This document shows positions 48,866-56,745 of a stretch of DNA of 64,000 bases, in pieces. Position 1 is the first letter of the stretch, and each line of letters begins with the position of its first letter. Under the pieces are notes generated by a model. That model was not told the origin of the DNA. It was given only the letters and a program-made list of their open reading frames with translations, and made no database searches. Both the position numbers and the translations under genes were made by a program. This stretch comes from Delftia sp. PS-11 (GTDB lineage Bacteria > Pseudomonadota > Gammaproteobacteria > Burkholderiales > Burkholderiaceae_C), in assembly GCF_029870285.1 (NCBI RefSeq), contig NZ_JACSYA010000032.1, positions 1 to 64,000 on the forward strand. The letters are read 5' to 3'.

Positions 48866-51091
48866 TCAGTCCTTCTTGGCCTGCTTGCGGCGGGCGACGA
48901 ACCAGGCCATGGCCAGCAGCGCCAGCATGGCCAGCACGGCGATGGCCATGCCGGGCACGCCTGCTGAGATATAGCGATGCCATGGCTGCAGGATGCCTTC
49001 GTCCCGGGGCAGGCTGGCATCGGGGTCGCTGCTGTCGATCCAGGCCAGCGGGCCTTCCTGGCCGATCACCACGATATTGCCGCGCTGCAGCAGGAAAGGC
49101 TCGTCCAGGCCGCCCTCCCATTCGCCGATGGCGTGCCACAGGATGCCGTCCTGGCCGCTGGCACGGACCACTTCCGCCGCTGCCAGCCGGCGCGCTCCTG
49201 ACAGATCCAGCCAGTCCGCCTGCCTGCCTCGGATCTGCAGCCGCTTGCCCTCGGTGACAGTCACCAGCGGCTTGCCGTCAGGCAGGGCCACATCCATGGA
49301 CAGGAAAGGCCTGGAGGGTTTTGCTGTTGCGCCCGCCTGCGCGACCAGCAGCTCTGCCTGCGAAGCCGACAGGCCACTGGCGGCCGCCATCGCAGCCACG
49401 CGCTCGATGGCGGCCGGAGCCGCCGCCAGATAGCTGCCGGGCACCAGCAGCTGCGCTTGGCCGCCCAGCAGCGGCAGCAGCCCGACAAAGGTGCCATCCG
49501 GCTGGGCATTGCCCGGCTTGACATGGCTGATGGCGGACAGCACGCTCACAGGGAAGGCCTGCGGTATCTCGCTGCAGTCGGCCGAATAGGGTTGGCGCTG
49601 CACCATCACGCGCAGCGTGTTGTTGATGCCCAGCGCGTAGCCGGGCACGCGTGCATGCAGCCGCTCGGGGTGGCCGGTGGCCTCCAGCTGTTTGGCCGCC
49701 AGCAACACGTTGTTCCAGTAGACCGTGGCAACGGGGCGCGATGTGGATGCGCCTGGGGCCGCTGCCAGGTACAGGCTGAGCTCACTGGGCATCTGTCCGC
49801 GCGATGCCACGGCGCTCAGCGGGAAGTTCATGCTCCAGGAGCCGCGTGCCAGCACATCGAAGCTGTCGCTGGCGCTGCCCAGGCTGGACAGGCGCATGCC
49901 CTTGCTCTCGTCCCATTGCGGCGGCTGGGCCAAGGGCACGGCGACGGCTTCGCTGGTCAGCAGCCGCTGCATGGCGGTTTCCTGCAGGCCGGCTACCTGG
50001 GCCCCCGCATCGGTGGCCACGGCCAGCACCAGCTTGCGGCCCATGGGCAGCAGGCGGATCTGCCGCGTGGCCAGCGCCTCGGATGCCAGGGGCAGCCGCT
50101 GGCTGCGCAACTGGCGCAGGGCTTCGCTGGCATCGGCATCGGATGCCAGCGAGGTCTGCAGCGCATCCAGCGCTGCCGCCATGCGTTGCTGCAGCGCCTT
50201 GTCGGCGATCACGATATCGGCATCCGCCTGGGCTGCGCCCAGCGCGATCAGTGCGCCCAGCTCGGACGCGCTGGCGATCCTGTGCGCGCCCCCGCCAGTT
50301 TTCAGTGCAGCGAAGGCGGGCACCGCAGACAGCGCAGAGGGAATGGCAAGACCGCTCACATCCACCGTATCACCCACAGCCGGCAGGGCCTGCACGGTGA
50401 TGCGCTTGCCTGCGCGCTGCAGGCTGGCCGCGACGCGCCAGGCGCTGTCAAAGGCGGTCTGCTCCAGCTGCTGTCCGGACACCAGTACTGTGACGCCGGC
50501 AGGCAGCGCGTTCCAGGCGTCCTCGATGCTGCGGATCTCCCCGGGGGCCACGCGGTAGCTCAGCCGTGTCTGGGGGGAGATCGTCAGCGAGTTCGCCAGC
50601 GTATTGTTGTCGTCGCAGCGGACCTTGCCGCCACGGTTGTACCAGTTCACGCCCAGCCGCACGAAGTCGGCCGAACGGGGCGGCTGGCCCGTGGTCAGGG
50701 TGCGCTGCAGCGTGCCTTCTCCATCCCCAATGGCCTGGACGGTGGTGGGTGCGCCGTTGACCGTCAGCACCATGGAGGTCGTGCTCGCTGCTTCTCCTTT
50801 CAGGTAGCGGCCCTCGAATGCGATGCTGGCATCCGACAGGGACAGCCTGCGCGGCACCGGCAGGTAGAACTCCTGGTTCGCTGAGCCTGACAGCACCACT
50901 GGCTCGGTGATGCCCAGTTCCTTGAGCGAGATGCTGCGCCGCAGGCTGTCTGCCGTGCCCAGCTGGCGGATGCCGTCGCCCACGATGGAGGCGGATGCCG
51001 GCTGCGCGAACAGTGCGCCAAGACCCAGCAGCGCGCCCAGCAGCCGGCGGGCGTTGGCGTGGTGAAGGAAAGGACGTTGTGTCAGATGCAT
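48866..51091 (-). CDS. BcsB-like periplasmic polysaccharide synthase subunit
   Basis: 741 residues with a signal peptide (ALLGLGALFAQPASA) and a C-terminal membrane anchor (VPGMAIAVLAMLALLAMAWFV, then basic residues). The body follows the BcsB plan of alternating jelly-roll and alpha/beta domains (YLPVPRRLSLSDASIAFEGR, VRLGVNWYNRGG). BcsB guides nascent cellulose from BcsA through the periplasm. No BcsA, BcsZ or BcsG is encoded here, so this protein probably serves the NfrB-like enzyme. That pairing is inferred from gene order, 21 bp apart. Confidence 0.82.
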   Translation of the reverse strand: MHLTQRPFLHHANARRLLGALLGLGALFAQPASASIVGDGIRQLGTADSLRRSISLKELGITEPVVLSGSANQEFYLPVPRRLSLSDASIAFEGRYLKGEAASTTSMVLTVNGAPTTVQAIGDGEGTLQRTLTTGQPPRSADFVRLGVNWYNRGGKVRCDDNNTLANSLTISPQTRLSYRVAPGEIRSIEDAWNALPAGVTVLVSGQQLEQTAFDSAWRVAASLQRAGKRITVQALPAVGDTVDVSGLAIPSALSAVPAFAALKTGGGAHRIASASELGALIALGAAQADADIVIADKALQQRMAAALDALQTSLASDADASEALRQLRSQRLPLASEALATRQIRLLPMGRKLVLAVATDAGAQVAGLQETAMQRLLTSEAVAVPLAQPPQWDESKGMRLSSLGSASDSFDVLARGSWSMNFPLSAVASRGQMPSELSLYLAAAPGASTSRPVATVYWNNVLLAAKQLEATGHPERLHARVPGYALGINNTLRVMVQRQPYSADCSEIPQAFPVSVLSAISHVKPGNAQPDGTFVGLLPLLGGQAQLLVPGSYLAAAPAAIERVAAMAAASGLSASQAELLVAQAGATAKPSRPFLSMDVALPDGKPLVTVTEGKRLQIRGRQADWLDLSGARRLAAAEVVRASGQDGILWHAIGEWEGGLDEPFLLQRGNIVVIGQEGPLAWIDSSDPDASLPRDEGILQPWHRYISAGVPGMAIAVLAMLALLAMAWFVARRKQAKKD

Positions 51092-51158
51092 CGCAGTCTC
51101 GTGGTGATCCGTTCAGGCGTTCAATGGCGGTGTGGACGGTGACAGCAGGCGCGCCACC

Positions 51159-51200
51159 AGGCGCGTCGCCTCAGGCGCGTCGCCTCAGGCGCGTTGCCTC
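51159..51200. repeat. Three tandem 14-bp units overlapping the wecB stop
   Basis: AGGCGCGTCGCCTC occurs at 51159-51172 and 51173-51186, and with one change at 51187-51200. Each unit can form a short hairpin (AGGCG/CGCCT). The array lies in the 107-bp gap between wecB and the BcsB-like gene and reaches into the wecB stop codon. Confidence 0.85.
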
Positions 51201-52386
51201 AGGCAGGCTGCTGCACAGGGACGGTTGCGGCTGGCGCTGGGGGGATCGGCGATGCCATGAATTCCTGCAGCGGCTGGCCGAGCAGCGCCTGGACGATGCG
51301 CCCGCTGGCATGGCCGTCGCCGTAGGGATTGATCTTTCGGGCGAAGGATGCGTGGTGATCCGGATCGGCCAGCAGCCGCTCGACCTGCGACACGATGCGC
51401 TCTTGCTGTGTGCCCACCAGCAGCACGGTGCCTGCTGCCACGGCCTCGGGGCGTTCTGTCACATCGCGCATCACCAGCACTGGCTTGCCCAGATAGGGCG
51501 CTTCTTCCTGCACGCCGCCCGAGTCCGTCAAGATGGCATAGGCGTGGCGCATGAACCAGACAAAATCCGCGTAGTCCAGTGGTTCGATCAGGCGGATGTT
51601 GTCCCTGCCGGCCAGCATGGCCTGTACCACGCTGCGCACGGCCGGATTGAAGTGCACGGGGTAGACGATGAGCAGGTCAGGGTGGCGCTGCGCCAGGCTG
51701 GCCAGCGCGCAGCAGATGCTCTCGAAGCCTGCGCCGAAGTTCTCGCGGCGATGGCCGGTGACCAGCAGCATGCGGCGCTGCGCCTGCACCCAGGGGTAGC
51801 GTGCCGCAATCGACAGGGCCAGCGTGGGATGGGTGTCCAGCCGCGTGCACAGCGCTGCCAGTGCGTCAATGACGGTATTGCCCGTGACGGCGATGCGGCC
51901 CTGCAGGTTTTCGGCCAGCAGGTTGGCGCGCGAGGTCTGTGTCGGCGCGAACATCCAGTCGCTGACCACATCGACCACGCGGCGGTTCATCTCTTCGGGG
52001 AAAGGCTGCGCCAGATCCCCCGTGCGCAGTCCCGCCTCTACATGCCCGACAGGGATGCGGCGGTGAAAGGCCGCCAGCGCACAGGCCGTGGCCGTGCTGG
52101 TGTCGCCGTGCACCAGCACATAGTCCGGCTTTTCCTGCTCCAGGATGGCATCGGCGCCAGCCATCACGCGCGCGAAGAGGCCATTGAGCGTCTGGCTGGG
52201 CTGCATGACAGCCATGTCATGGTCGGCCGAAAGGCCGAACAGGTCCATGACCTGATCCAGCATCTGCCGGTGCTGCCCCGTCACGCAGACCACGCTATGG
52301 ATGCCTGGAGTACGCGCAAGAGCCGTCACCAGCGGTGCCATCTTGATGGCCTCGGGCCGCGTGCCGAAGAAAGATGCGACTTTCAT
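51199..52386 (-). CDS. wecB: UDP-N-acetylglucosamine 2-epimerase
   Basis: 395 residues from the ATG at 52386. It converts UDP-GlcNAc to UDP-ManNAc. The non-hydrolysing family residues are all present: Asp95 (VHGDTSTA), Glu117 (HVEAGLRTGD) and His212 (TGHRRENFG), close to E. coli WecB numbering, and the C-terminal nucleotide site LTDSGGVQEEAPYLGKPVL is intact. As the first gene of the polysaccharide operon it defines the likely building block. No wecC dehydrogenase follows, so ManNAc itself rather than ManNAcA is the expected sugar. A final Pro/Ala-rich tail is unusual. Confidence 0.93.
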   Translation of the reverse strand: MKVASFFGTRPEAIKMAPLVTALARTPGIHSVVCVTGQHRQMLDQVMDLFGLSADHDMAVMQPSQTLNGLFARVMAGADAILEQEKPDYVLVHGDTSTATACALAAFHRRIPVGHVEAGLRTGDLAQPFPEEMNRRVVDVVSDWMFAPTQTSRANLLAENLQGRIAVTGNTVIDALAALCTRLDTHPTLALSIAARYPWVQAQRRMLLVTGHRRENFGAGFESICCALASLAQRHPDLLIVYPVHFNPAVRSVVQAMLAGRDNIRLIEPLDYADFVWFMRHAYAILTDSGGVQEEAPYLGKPVLVMRDVTERPEAVAAGTVLLVGTQQERIVSQVERLLADPDHHASFARKINPYGDGHASGRIVQALLGQPLQEFMASPIPPAPAATVPVQQPA

Positions 52387-52420
52387 GTGAATTCCGTTGA
52401 CTGATGTCGGGCAGGGTCGT

Positions 52421-52440
52421 GAAAAGGGTGCACAGCACCC
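52421..52440 (-). promoter_or_regulatory. Leader hairpin before wecB
   Basis: On the minus strand GGGTGC-TGT-GCACCC is followed by TTTTC, about 40 bp before the wecB start. A short strong stem with a brief T run could act as an attenuator or RNA-protein site; the T run is too short for a confident terminator. Confidence 0.45.
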
Positions 52441-52499
52441 GTATATGCCGCTATGGATGGACAGCAGGAACGCATTCTTAATCAAAATTGCCTGGTGAA

Positions 52500-52516
52500 T
52501 TGATAATAATTATCAA
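52500..52516. promoter_or_regulatory. Perfect palindrome TTGATAATAATTATCAA
   Basis: Eight-base arms around one base. The core GATAATAATTATC resembles Fur-type half-sites but lacks full Fur-box spacing. A candidate operator of the wecB operon. Confidence 0.45.
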
Positions 52517-52626
52517 AAAAACAGCAATTGAGAGTATTTGATTGATGCTGTGAGTTTTTGTATGTACTGGGTGTGGCGTGAATAAACTGGTGCGGGATTT
52601 TTTTTGATTCTTCTTGACAGTATTTT

Positions 52627-52639
52627 TTGAAAATTTCAA
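52627..52639. promoter_or_regulatory. Perfect palindrome TTGAAAATTTCAA
   Basis: Six-base arms around one base in the most AT-rich part of the wecB upstream region. A candidate operator or nucleoid-protein site. Confidence 0.4.
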
Positions 52640-52776
52640 GAATTTCTGGTAAATATGTTCTGCCAGACATGTCCAGGAGCGCTGGAGATCCTGCACTGAC
52701 AGAGACAGGCGGATCATGGCGTACGCCTGGGCATGCATGGAGCAGCCGGACAGATATGCCCTGCGGAGGCGGATAT

Positions 52777-52800
52777 CGGTGCCGGTGCCGGTGCCGGTGC
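52777..52800. repeat. Hexamer CGGTGC repeated four times
   Basis: Four exact tandem copies outside any gene, upstream of the polysaccharide operon. Copy number could change by slippage. Confidence 0.85.
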
Positions 52801-53045
52801 TGATCACCCTCCTTTATGGAAGCAATTGACCGGATATTATTCAGGCTGAATATGGGATGGTAGAGGTTTAATCAATTACAGCCAATTACTTTGGGTCGGC
52901 TTTGCCAGATTGATGGCTTGCGATTCAGGATATTCCGGATCTTCTCGGGTAACGCGGTCGCGCATAATCGCGCAAGCGTACTGAGTGAGTGGCATACATT
53001 GGGAGCCGCTGACTCCCAACGGCATGGCAGTGCTTGAGGATGGGC

Positions 53046-53309
53046 TCAGGCGGCAGCGTAGAGCAGCCCCGAATCCATCACTCCTGCCAGCTGGGCTGAT
53101 GGATGGCCCAATGCATGCTGCACCGCCGCATTGACCAGATCACCGCCACTGATCTGCCCGGCCTGCAGCTGCTGCACATACGGCTGCAGCTGCACCTGCG
53201 TGCCCTCGCTGCCCGTGGCGTTCTTCCACAGCCACTGCACTGTTTCCTGGGCCACCTGCGCATCGCTCAGCTGGCTGTTTTGCTGCGCCCAGGCGTCTTG
53301 CGAGTTGCG
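53046..53309 (-). pseudogene. C-terminal fragment of a DUF4214-like protein
   Basis: The reading frame encodes about 85 residues (SDAQVAQETVQWLWKNATG, VQQLQAGQISGGDLVNAAVQ) that look like the C-terminal end of a DUF4214-type repeat protein, as found at the ends of large secreted surface proteins. There is no start codon or ribosome site: upstream in frame lies only the tRNA-Ser terminator. I therefore read it as a truncated remnant. The family match is tentative. Confidence 0.55.
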
Positions 53310-53313
53310 AGAA

Positions 53314-53347
53314 CAAAAAAGCCCAAGCAGATCAACTGCTTGGGCTT
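53314..53347 (-). terminator. Rho-independent terminator of tRNA-Ser
   Basis: A perfect 12-bp stem AAGCCCAAGCAG/CTGCTTGGGCTT with a 5-base loop, followed on the minus strand by a run of T, starting 6 bp past the tRNA CCA end. Confidence 0.93.
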
Positions 53348-53353
53348 GTATGC

Positions 53354-53443
<90 letters not shown>

Positions 53444-53510
53444 GAAGACCGCAATTGTAGCAGAGCTTTGGGCGGTTTTTTGGAGAACCTGATCCATCAG
53501 GCGCTGTTCA

Positions 53511-54134
53511 TCAGCCCTGCGCCTTGTCCAGCAGGGTGCGCAGCATGAACTCCCGGCGGTCGGCCTGCTGCTCGGCGCTGCCCTGACCGCGCAGGAGGGA
53601 TTCGGTGATCATGTAGCTGTAGAGCATGAACGCCCGCCGCCGTGCGTCGGCGATGCCAAAGCCCAGGGCGGAGAAGCATTGGGCAATATAGGACAGGCGC
53701 TGGGAGTCCACCTCGTCCACCACCTGCCGCGCCATCGGGTCGCGCCGTGCCCAGGCGCGTATGCCCAGTTCGATCGAGGCCGAGTGCATGGCTGCGGCGC
53801 CCCGGAACGGCAGTGAAATCAGCTCATGGATAAGGTCGGTGGAGGAGGCCCCGCTTTTCTCGAAGCGCTGTATGACCTGGGCCGTTGCGGCATCCCGCCA
53901 GCTGGTCAGCAGCCGCGCGAGCAGTTCGTTGCGGTCCTTGAAGTGCCAGTAGAAGCTGCCCCGTGTGACGTTGAGGTTCTTGGCCAGAACGTCCACGCGC
54001 ACGGCGTCGACGCTTTTGTCCAGCAGCAGGTCGGCGGCTGCGGCAATCCAGTCCTCGGGTGTCAGTTGCACCTTGCCCGATGCCGGCAGGCTGGCTTCGG
54101 GGGGCTTGGGCTGCTCGCTATGCAGGGTGGTCAT
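53511..54134 (-). CDS. TetR/AcrR family regulator of the aromatic operon
   Basis: 207 residues. The N-terminal helix-turn-helix covers about 25-75 (DWIAAAADLLLDKSVDAVRV, NLNVTRGSFYWHFKDRNELL); the rest is an all-helical ligand and dimer domain. TetR proteins repress until an effector binds. The gene is divergent from a ring-cleavage operon with 214 bp between them, and palindromes of related sequence overlie both promoters, so it is probably an autorepressor and operon repressor released by an aromatic pathway compound. Its own promoter is strong (TTGATA, 18 bp, TATAAT). Confidence 0.9.
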   Translation of the reverse strand: MTTLHSEQPKPPEASLPASGKVQLTPEDWIAAAADLLLDKSVDAVRVDVLAKNLNVTRGSFYWHFKDRNELLARLLTSWRDAATAQVIQRFEKSGASSTDLIHELISLPFRGAAAMHSASIELGIRAWARRDPMARQVVDEVDSQRLSYIAQCFSALGFGIADARRRAFMLYSYMITESLLRGQGSAEQQADRREFMLRTLLDKAQG

Positions 54135-54159
54135 GCGTATCCATGTATGTCTGGGTCGG

Positions 54160-54189
54160 ATTATAGTTCGTCGTCTTTGGGTCTATCAA
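54160..54189 (-). promoter_or_regulatory. Promoter of the tetR-type gene
   Basis: On the minus strand -35 TTGATA (54184-54189) and a perfect -10 TATAAT (54160-54165) with an 18-bp spacer, ending about 25 bp before the start codon. The -35 box abuts the palindrome at 54189-54202. Confidence 0.75.
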
Positions 54190-54202
54190 TACACATGTGT
54201 AT
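54189..54202. promoter_or_regulatory. TetR operator candidate O1, ATACACATGTGTAT
   Basis: A perfect 14-bp palindrome touching the -35 box of the tetR-type gene. It shares the half-site ATACACAT with the operator candidate at 54319-54338, which supports binding of one regulator to both. Confidence 0.7.
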
Positions 54203-54292
54203 GTTTTGGTTGAGTGTCGATGTCATGATTTTTTGCGGTTTTAAGTGGGTTTTAAGCGAAAAATACAAGGGTTTACCCTTTGAAATTGATGC

Positions 54293-54320
54293 TTGTCTAG
54301 AAAAATCTGACTCATACAAT
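54293..54320 (+). promoter_or_regulatory. Promoter of the aromatic-degradation operon
   Basis: -35 TTGTCT (54293-54298) and -10 TACAAT (54315-54320) with a 16-bp spacer on the plus strand. The downstream edge runs into operator candidate O2, as expected for repression. Confidence 0.65.
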
Positions 54321-54338
54321 ACACATACGAATGTGTAT
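54319..54338. promoter_or_regulatory. TetR operator candidate O2, ATACACAT-ACGA-ATGTGTAT
   Basis: Perfect 8-bp arms around ACGA, overlapping the end of the -10 box and the expected transcription start, and ending just before the GGAGG ribosome site of the hydrolase gene. Binding would block transcription directly. Confidence 0.72.
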
Positions 54339-54348
54339 GGAGGCAAAA

Positions 54349-55170
54349 ATGAAGCAACCCCCGGACCTTGGCAAGACGCTGATGGCTGCCGATCATCAAA
54401 CCAACTACCTGGAGGCAGGCGAGGGCAAGCCTCTGTTCCTGCTGCATGGCTCGGGGCCCGGCGTTTCCGCCTGGACCAACTGGGCGAAAGTGATGCCGGC
54501 GCTGTCCGATGTTTTCCGTGTGGTGGCGCCCGACATCGCCGGCTTCGGCTTCACGGAGTTCAAGAGCGACAGCAAATACGACATCAAGCTCTGGGTCAGG
54601 CACCTGGTCGGGATCCTGGATGCGCTGGAGATCGAGCGTGCATCCTTTGTCGGCAACTCGTTTGGCGGCGCGCTGTCCGTGGGGCTGGCGCTGTTTGCGC
54701 CTGAGCGTGTGGACCGGCTGGTGCTGCTGGGCACTCCGGCGGGCGAGTTCGAGCAGACCCCCGGTCTGCGCTCGGCATGGGAATACGAGCCCTCCATGGA
54801 GAACATGGAGCGCACGATGCGCCTGTTCCCATTCGATCAGTCCATCATCACGCCGGAGATGGTACGCACCCGCTACGAGGCCAGCGCGCGTCCGGGTGCC
54901 CAGGAGGCGCTGCGCAAGCTGATTCCCCGTCCCAACGCCGAGGGGCCGACCCTGGTCAAAGGGTTCCCGAAAGCATCGCTGGAGAAGATTTCCGCCCGCA
55001 CGCTGGTGCTGCACGGCCGCGAGGACCGCGTGGTGCCGCTGCAGTGCGGCCAACTGCTGGCCGCCGCCATTCCTCAGGCAGACCTGCATGTCTTTGGCCA
55101 GTGCGGCCACTGGGTGCAGACCGAGCGCCGCGACGACTTCTTGCGCCTCGTGCGTGCATTTGCTGCCTGA
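54349..55170 (+). CDS. Meta-cleavage product hydrolase (alpha/beta hydrolase)
   Basis: 273 residues from the ATG at 54349, which has GGAGG six bases upstream; the in-frame ATG at 54331 lies within the operator. The triad of C-C bond hydrolases is visible: Ser104 (VGNSFGGALS), Asp226 (HGREDRVVP) and His254 (GQCGHWVQTE), with the oxyanion segment LLHGSGPGVSAWTNW typical of MhpC, BphD and XylF. It cleaves the 2-hydroxy-6-oxo-dienoate made by ring fission into 2-hydroxypentadienoate and an acid. First gene of the operon. Confidence 0.9.
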   Translation: MKQPPDLGKTLMAADHQTNYLEAGEGKPLFLLHGSGPGVSAWTNWAKVMPALSDVFRVVAPDIAGFGFTEFKSDSKYDIKLWVRHLVGILDALEIERASFVGNSFGGALSVGLALFAPERVDRLVLLGTPAGEFEQTPGLRSAWEYEPSMENMERTMRLFPFDQSIITPEMVRTRYEASARPGAQEALRKLIPRPNAEGPTLVKGFPKASLEKISARTLVLHGREDRVVPLQCGQLLAAAIPQADLHVFGQCGHWVQTERRDDFLRLVRAFAA

Positions 55171-55182
55171 CCGGGGACCGGC

Positions 55183-55482
55183 ATGAGTCGCAATGTTCTG
55201 GAAAGGCTGCTGCACCAGCTGTGTGTGGACCGGCAGGCCAAGCAGCGCTTCGGGCAGGAGCCGCACAAGGTGCTGGGGCGCCTGGCGCTCACCGAGGAGG
55301 AGGTGCGCATGGTGCTGAGCTTCGATGTGGCCGCCATGCAGCGCCATGGCGTCAATCCGATGCTGACCATGGGCTTCTGGCAGGAAAACGCGCCGGACCG
55401 TTCACCGGCAGCCTACATGCAGGCGCTGCGCCCCGGCGCCTGCGCGCAGGGCCGCACTTTCTCCGCCGCCCTCAAGCAATAA
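55183..55482 (+). CDS. LigA-like small subunit of class III extradiol dioxygenase
   Basis: 99 residues resembling the alpha subunit of protocatechuate 4,5-dioxygenase (LigA): a helical protein with LLHQLCVDRQAKQRFGQEPH, then ALTEEEVRMVLSFDVAAMQR, and GVNPMLTMGFWQEN near the end. In LigAB enzymes this subunit caps the active site of the catalytic subunit. It is encoded 9 bp before the LigB-like gene, so the two should form one enzyme. Substrate-contacting residues cannot be judged by eye. Confidence 0.8.
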   Translation: MSRNVLERLLHQLCVDRQAKQRFGQEPHKVLGRLALTEEEVRMVLSFDVAAMQRHGVNPMLTMGFWQENAPDRSPAAYMQALRPGACAQGRTFSAALKQ

Positions 55483-55491
55483 GGAAGCAAC

Positions 55492-56328
55492 ATGGGAAAA
55501 ATCGTTGGCGGCTTTCTGGTGCCGCATGACCCTGTCATGTTCGTGGCGCCTGATGCACCTGCGAAGGCTGTGGCGCAGCGCATGTGGGATGCCTTTGCCG
55601 AGTGTTCCCGGCGCCTGGCGGCGCTGGAGGCGACCTCGGTCGTGATCATCGGTGCCGACCACTATCTCCTGTTCGATACAGGCTGCCTGCCCCAGTACCT
55701 GATCGGCACGGGGGATGTGGATGGCCCGATCGATGCGCTGCCTGGACTGCGCCGGGGACGCATTCCCGACAGCCAGGCGCTGGCGGGCCATGTGGCGCAA
55801 CACGGTGTGCGCCATGGCTTTGACTGGGCGGTGGCGCGCGCCTTCACTGTGGACCACGCGGTGGCCATTCCCAACCAGCTCATTGTCGATCCCCTGCGCG
55901 CCGAGGGCCGCAGCATCGGCACCGTGCCTGTCTATCTGGCTGCAGGCGTCGATCCGTACATCAGCATGCAGCGCGCCGTGCAGCTGGGCGGCGCCATCAG
56001 GGCGGCTGTCGAAGCTTTTCCTGGTGACGAAAGGGTCGCCGTCATTGGCAGCGGCGGCATCAGCCATTGGGTCGGAACGGCGGACATGGGGCGGGTCAAC
56101 GAGGCCTTCGACCGCGAAATCCTGGATTACGCGGTGCGCGCAGACCTGCAGGGGCTGGCTTCGCTGTCCGACGAATACATCCTGGCCAACGGCGGCAATG
56201 GCGGCATGGAGATTCGCCAGTGGGCCTGTGCCATGGGGGCCTTGCCCGGCGCCCGGGGCGAGGTCATCGATTACGCGCCCGTGCCCGAGTGGGTGACCGG
56301 TCTTGGCTTTGTGCAGCTGCATGCCTGA
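55492..56328 (+). CDS. LigB-like catalytic subunit of class III extradiol dioxygenase
   Basis: 278 residues of the LigB fold. Ferrous iron ligands and the catalytic base match LigB: His12 (LVPHDP), His57 (GADHYLL), Glu240 (GGMEIRQW) and His192 (SGGISHW); His122 (TVDHAVAIP) is also conserved. It opens a catechol ring next to the hydroxyl groups with O2. The downstream hydrolase and hydratase indicate proximal meta cleavage giving a substituted hydroxymuconic product. AAGGAAG precedes the start. Confidence 0.88.
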   Translation: MGKIVGGFLVPHDPVMFVAPDAPAKAVAQRMWDAFAECSRRLAALEATSVVIIGADHYLLFDTGCLPQYLIGTGDVDGPIDALPGLRRGRIPDSQALAGHVAQHGVRHGFDWAVARAFTVDHAVAIPNQLIVDPLRAEGRSIGTVPVYLAAGVDPYISMQRAVQLGGAIRAAVEAFPGDERVAVIGSGGISHWVGTADMGRVNEAFDREILDYAVRADLQGLASLSDEYILANGGNGGMEIRQWACAMGALPGARGEVIDYAPVPEWVTGLGFVQLHA

Positions 56329-56379
56329 AGCAGTTCACTTCTTTACAGCGCCGGCCCTGGCGGGCCGCCATCACACACC

Positions 56380-56727
56380 ATGAGCAAGAAAGTATTTCTT
56401 CTGCGCCGCGCCGACCTGTCCGAGGGGCAGGTACGCAAGGTCGTGACACCCGACGGCTGTCCTGTCGCTGTCTACAACCTGCAGGGGCGCTTCTACGCCA
56501 CGCACGACATCTGCACGCATGCCACGGCATCGCTGTCGGAGGGCGAGATCGTGGACGGCGACCTGATTGCCTGCCCTGTCCATGACGGCCAGTTTCACAT
56601 CCCGTCCGGACAGGCCGTGGCATTTCCCTGCACGGTGGATCTGCAGACATATCGCGTGATCGAGGACGGCGACGACATCCATGCCGATCTTGACGAGCCG
56701 TCGCCAGAGGCCGGTTCGGCCATTTGA
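56380..56727 (+). CDS. Rieske [2Fe-2S] ferredoxin
   Basis: 115 residues with the Rieske cluster ligands Cys45-x-His47 (ICTHATA) and Cys65-x2-His68 (ACPVHDGQFH). Soluble, no signal, of the type that carries electrons from a flavoprotein reductase to ring-hydroxylating oxygenases (BphF/HcaC class). It is encoded just before the oxygenase alpha subunit. No reductase gene is seen in the window, so the reductase must lie beyond 64000 or elsewhere. Confidence 0.93.
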   Translation: MSKKVFLLRRADLSEGQVRKVVTPDGCPVAVYNLQGRFYATHDICTHATASLSEGEIVDGDLIACPVHDGQFHIPSGQAVAFPCTVDLQTYRVIEDGDDIHADLDEPSPEAGSAI

Positions 56728-56745
56728 CAACAGACAGGAGACTAC

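Larger units (their letters stand above)
52387..53045. other. AT-rich regulatory region upstream of the polysaccharide operon
   Basis: About 0.66 kb without a convincing gene, much richer in A and T than the operon it precedes (especially 52480-52660). It holds a leader hairpin, two perfect AT palindromes and a hexamer repeat, listed separately. It is the only long gap before ten closely packed genes and so should contain their promoter and control sites. I could not fix a promoter. Confidence 0.6.

Noticed and set aside
52478..52807. Minus-strand 109-codon frame in the AT-rich region before wecB
   Set aside because: No ribosome site, low-complexity composition (GTGTGTD, hydrophobic end) caused by the hexamer repeat and AT tract, and no recognisable family.
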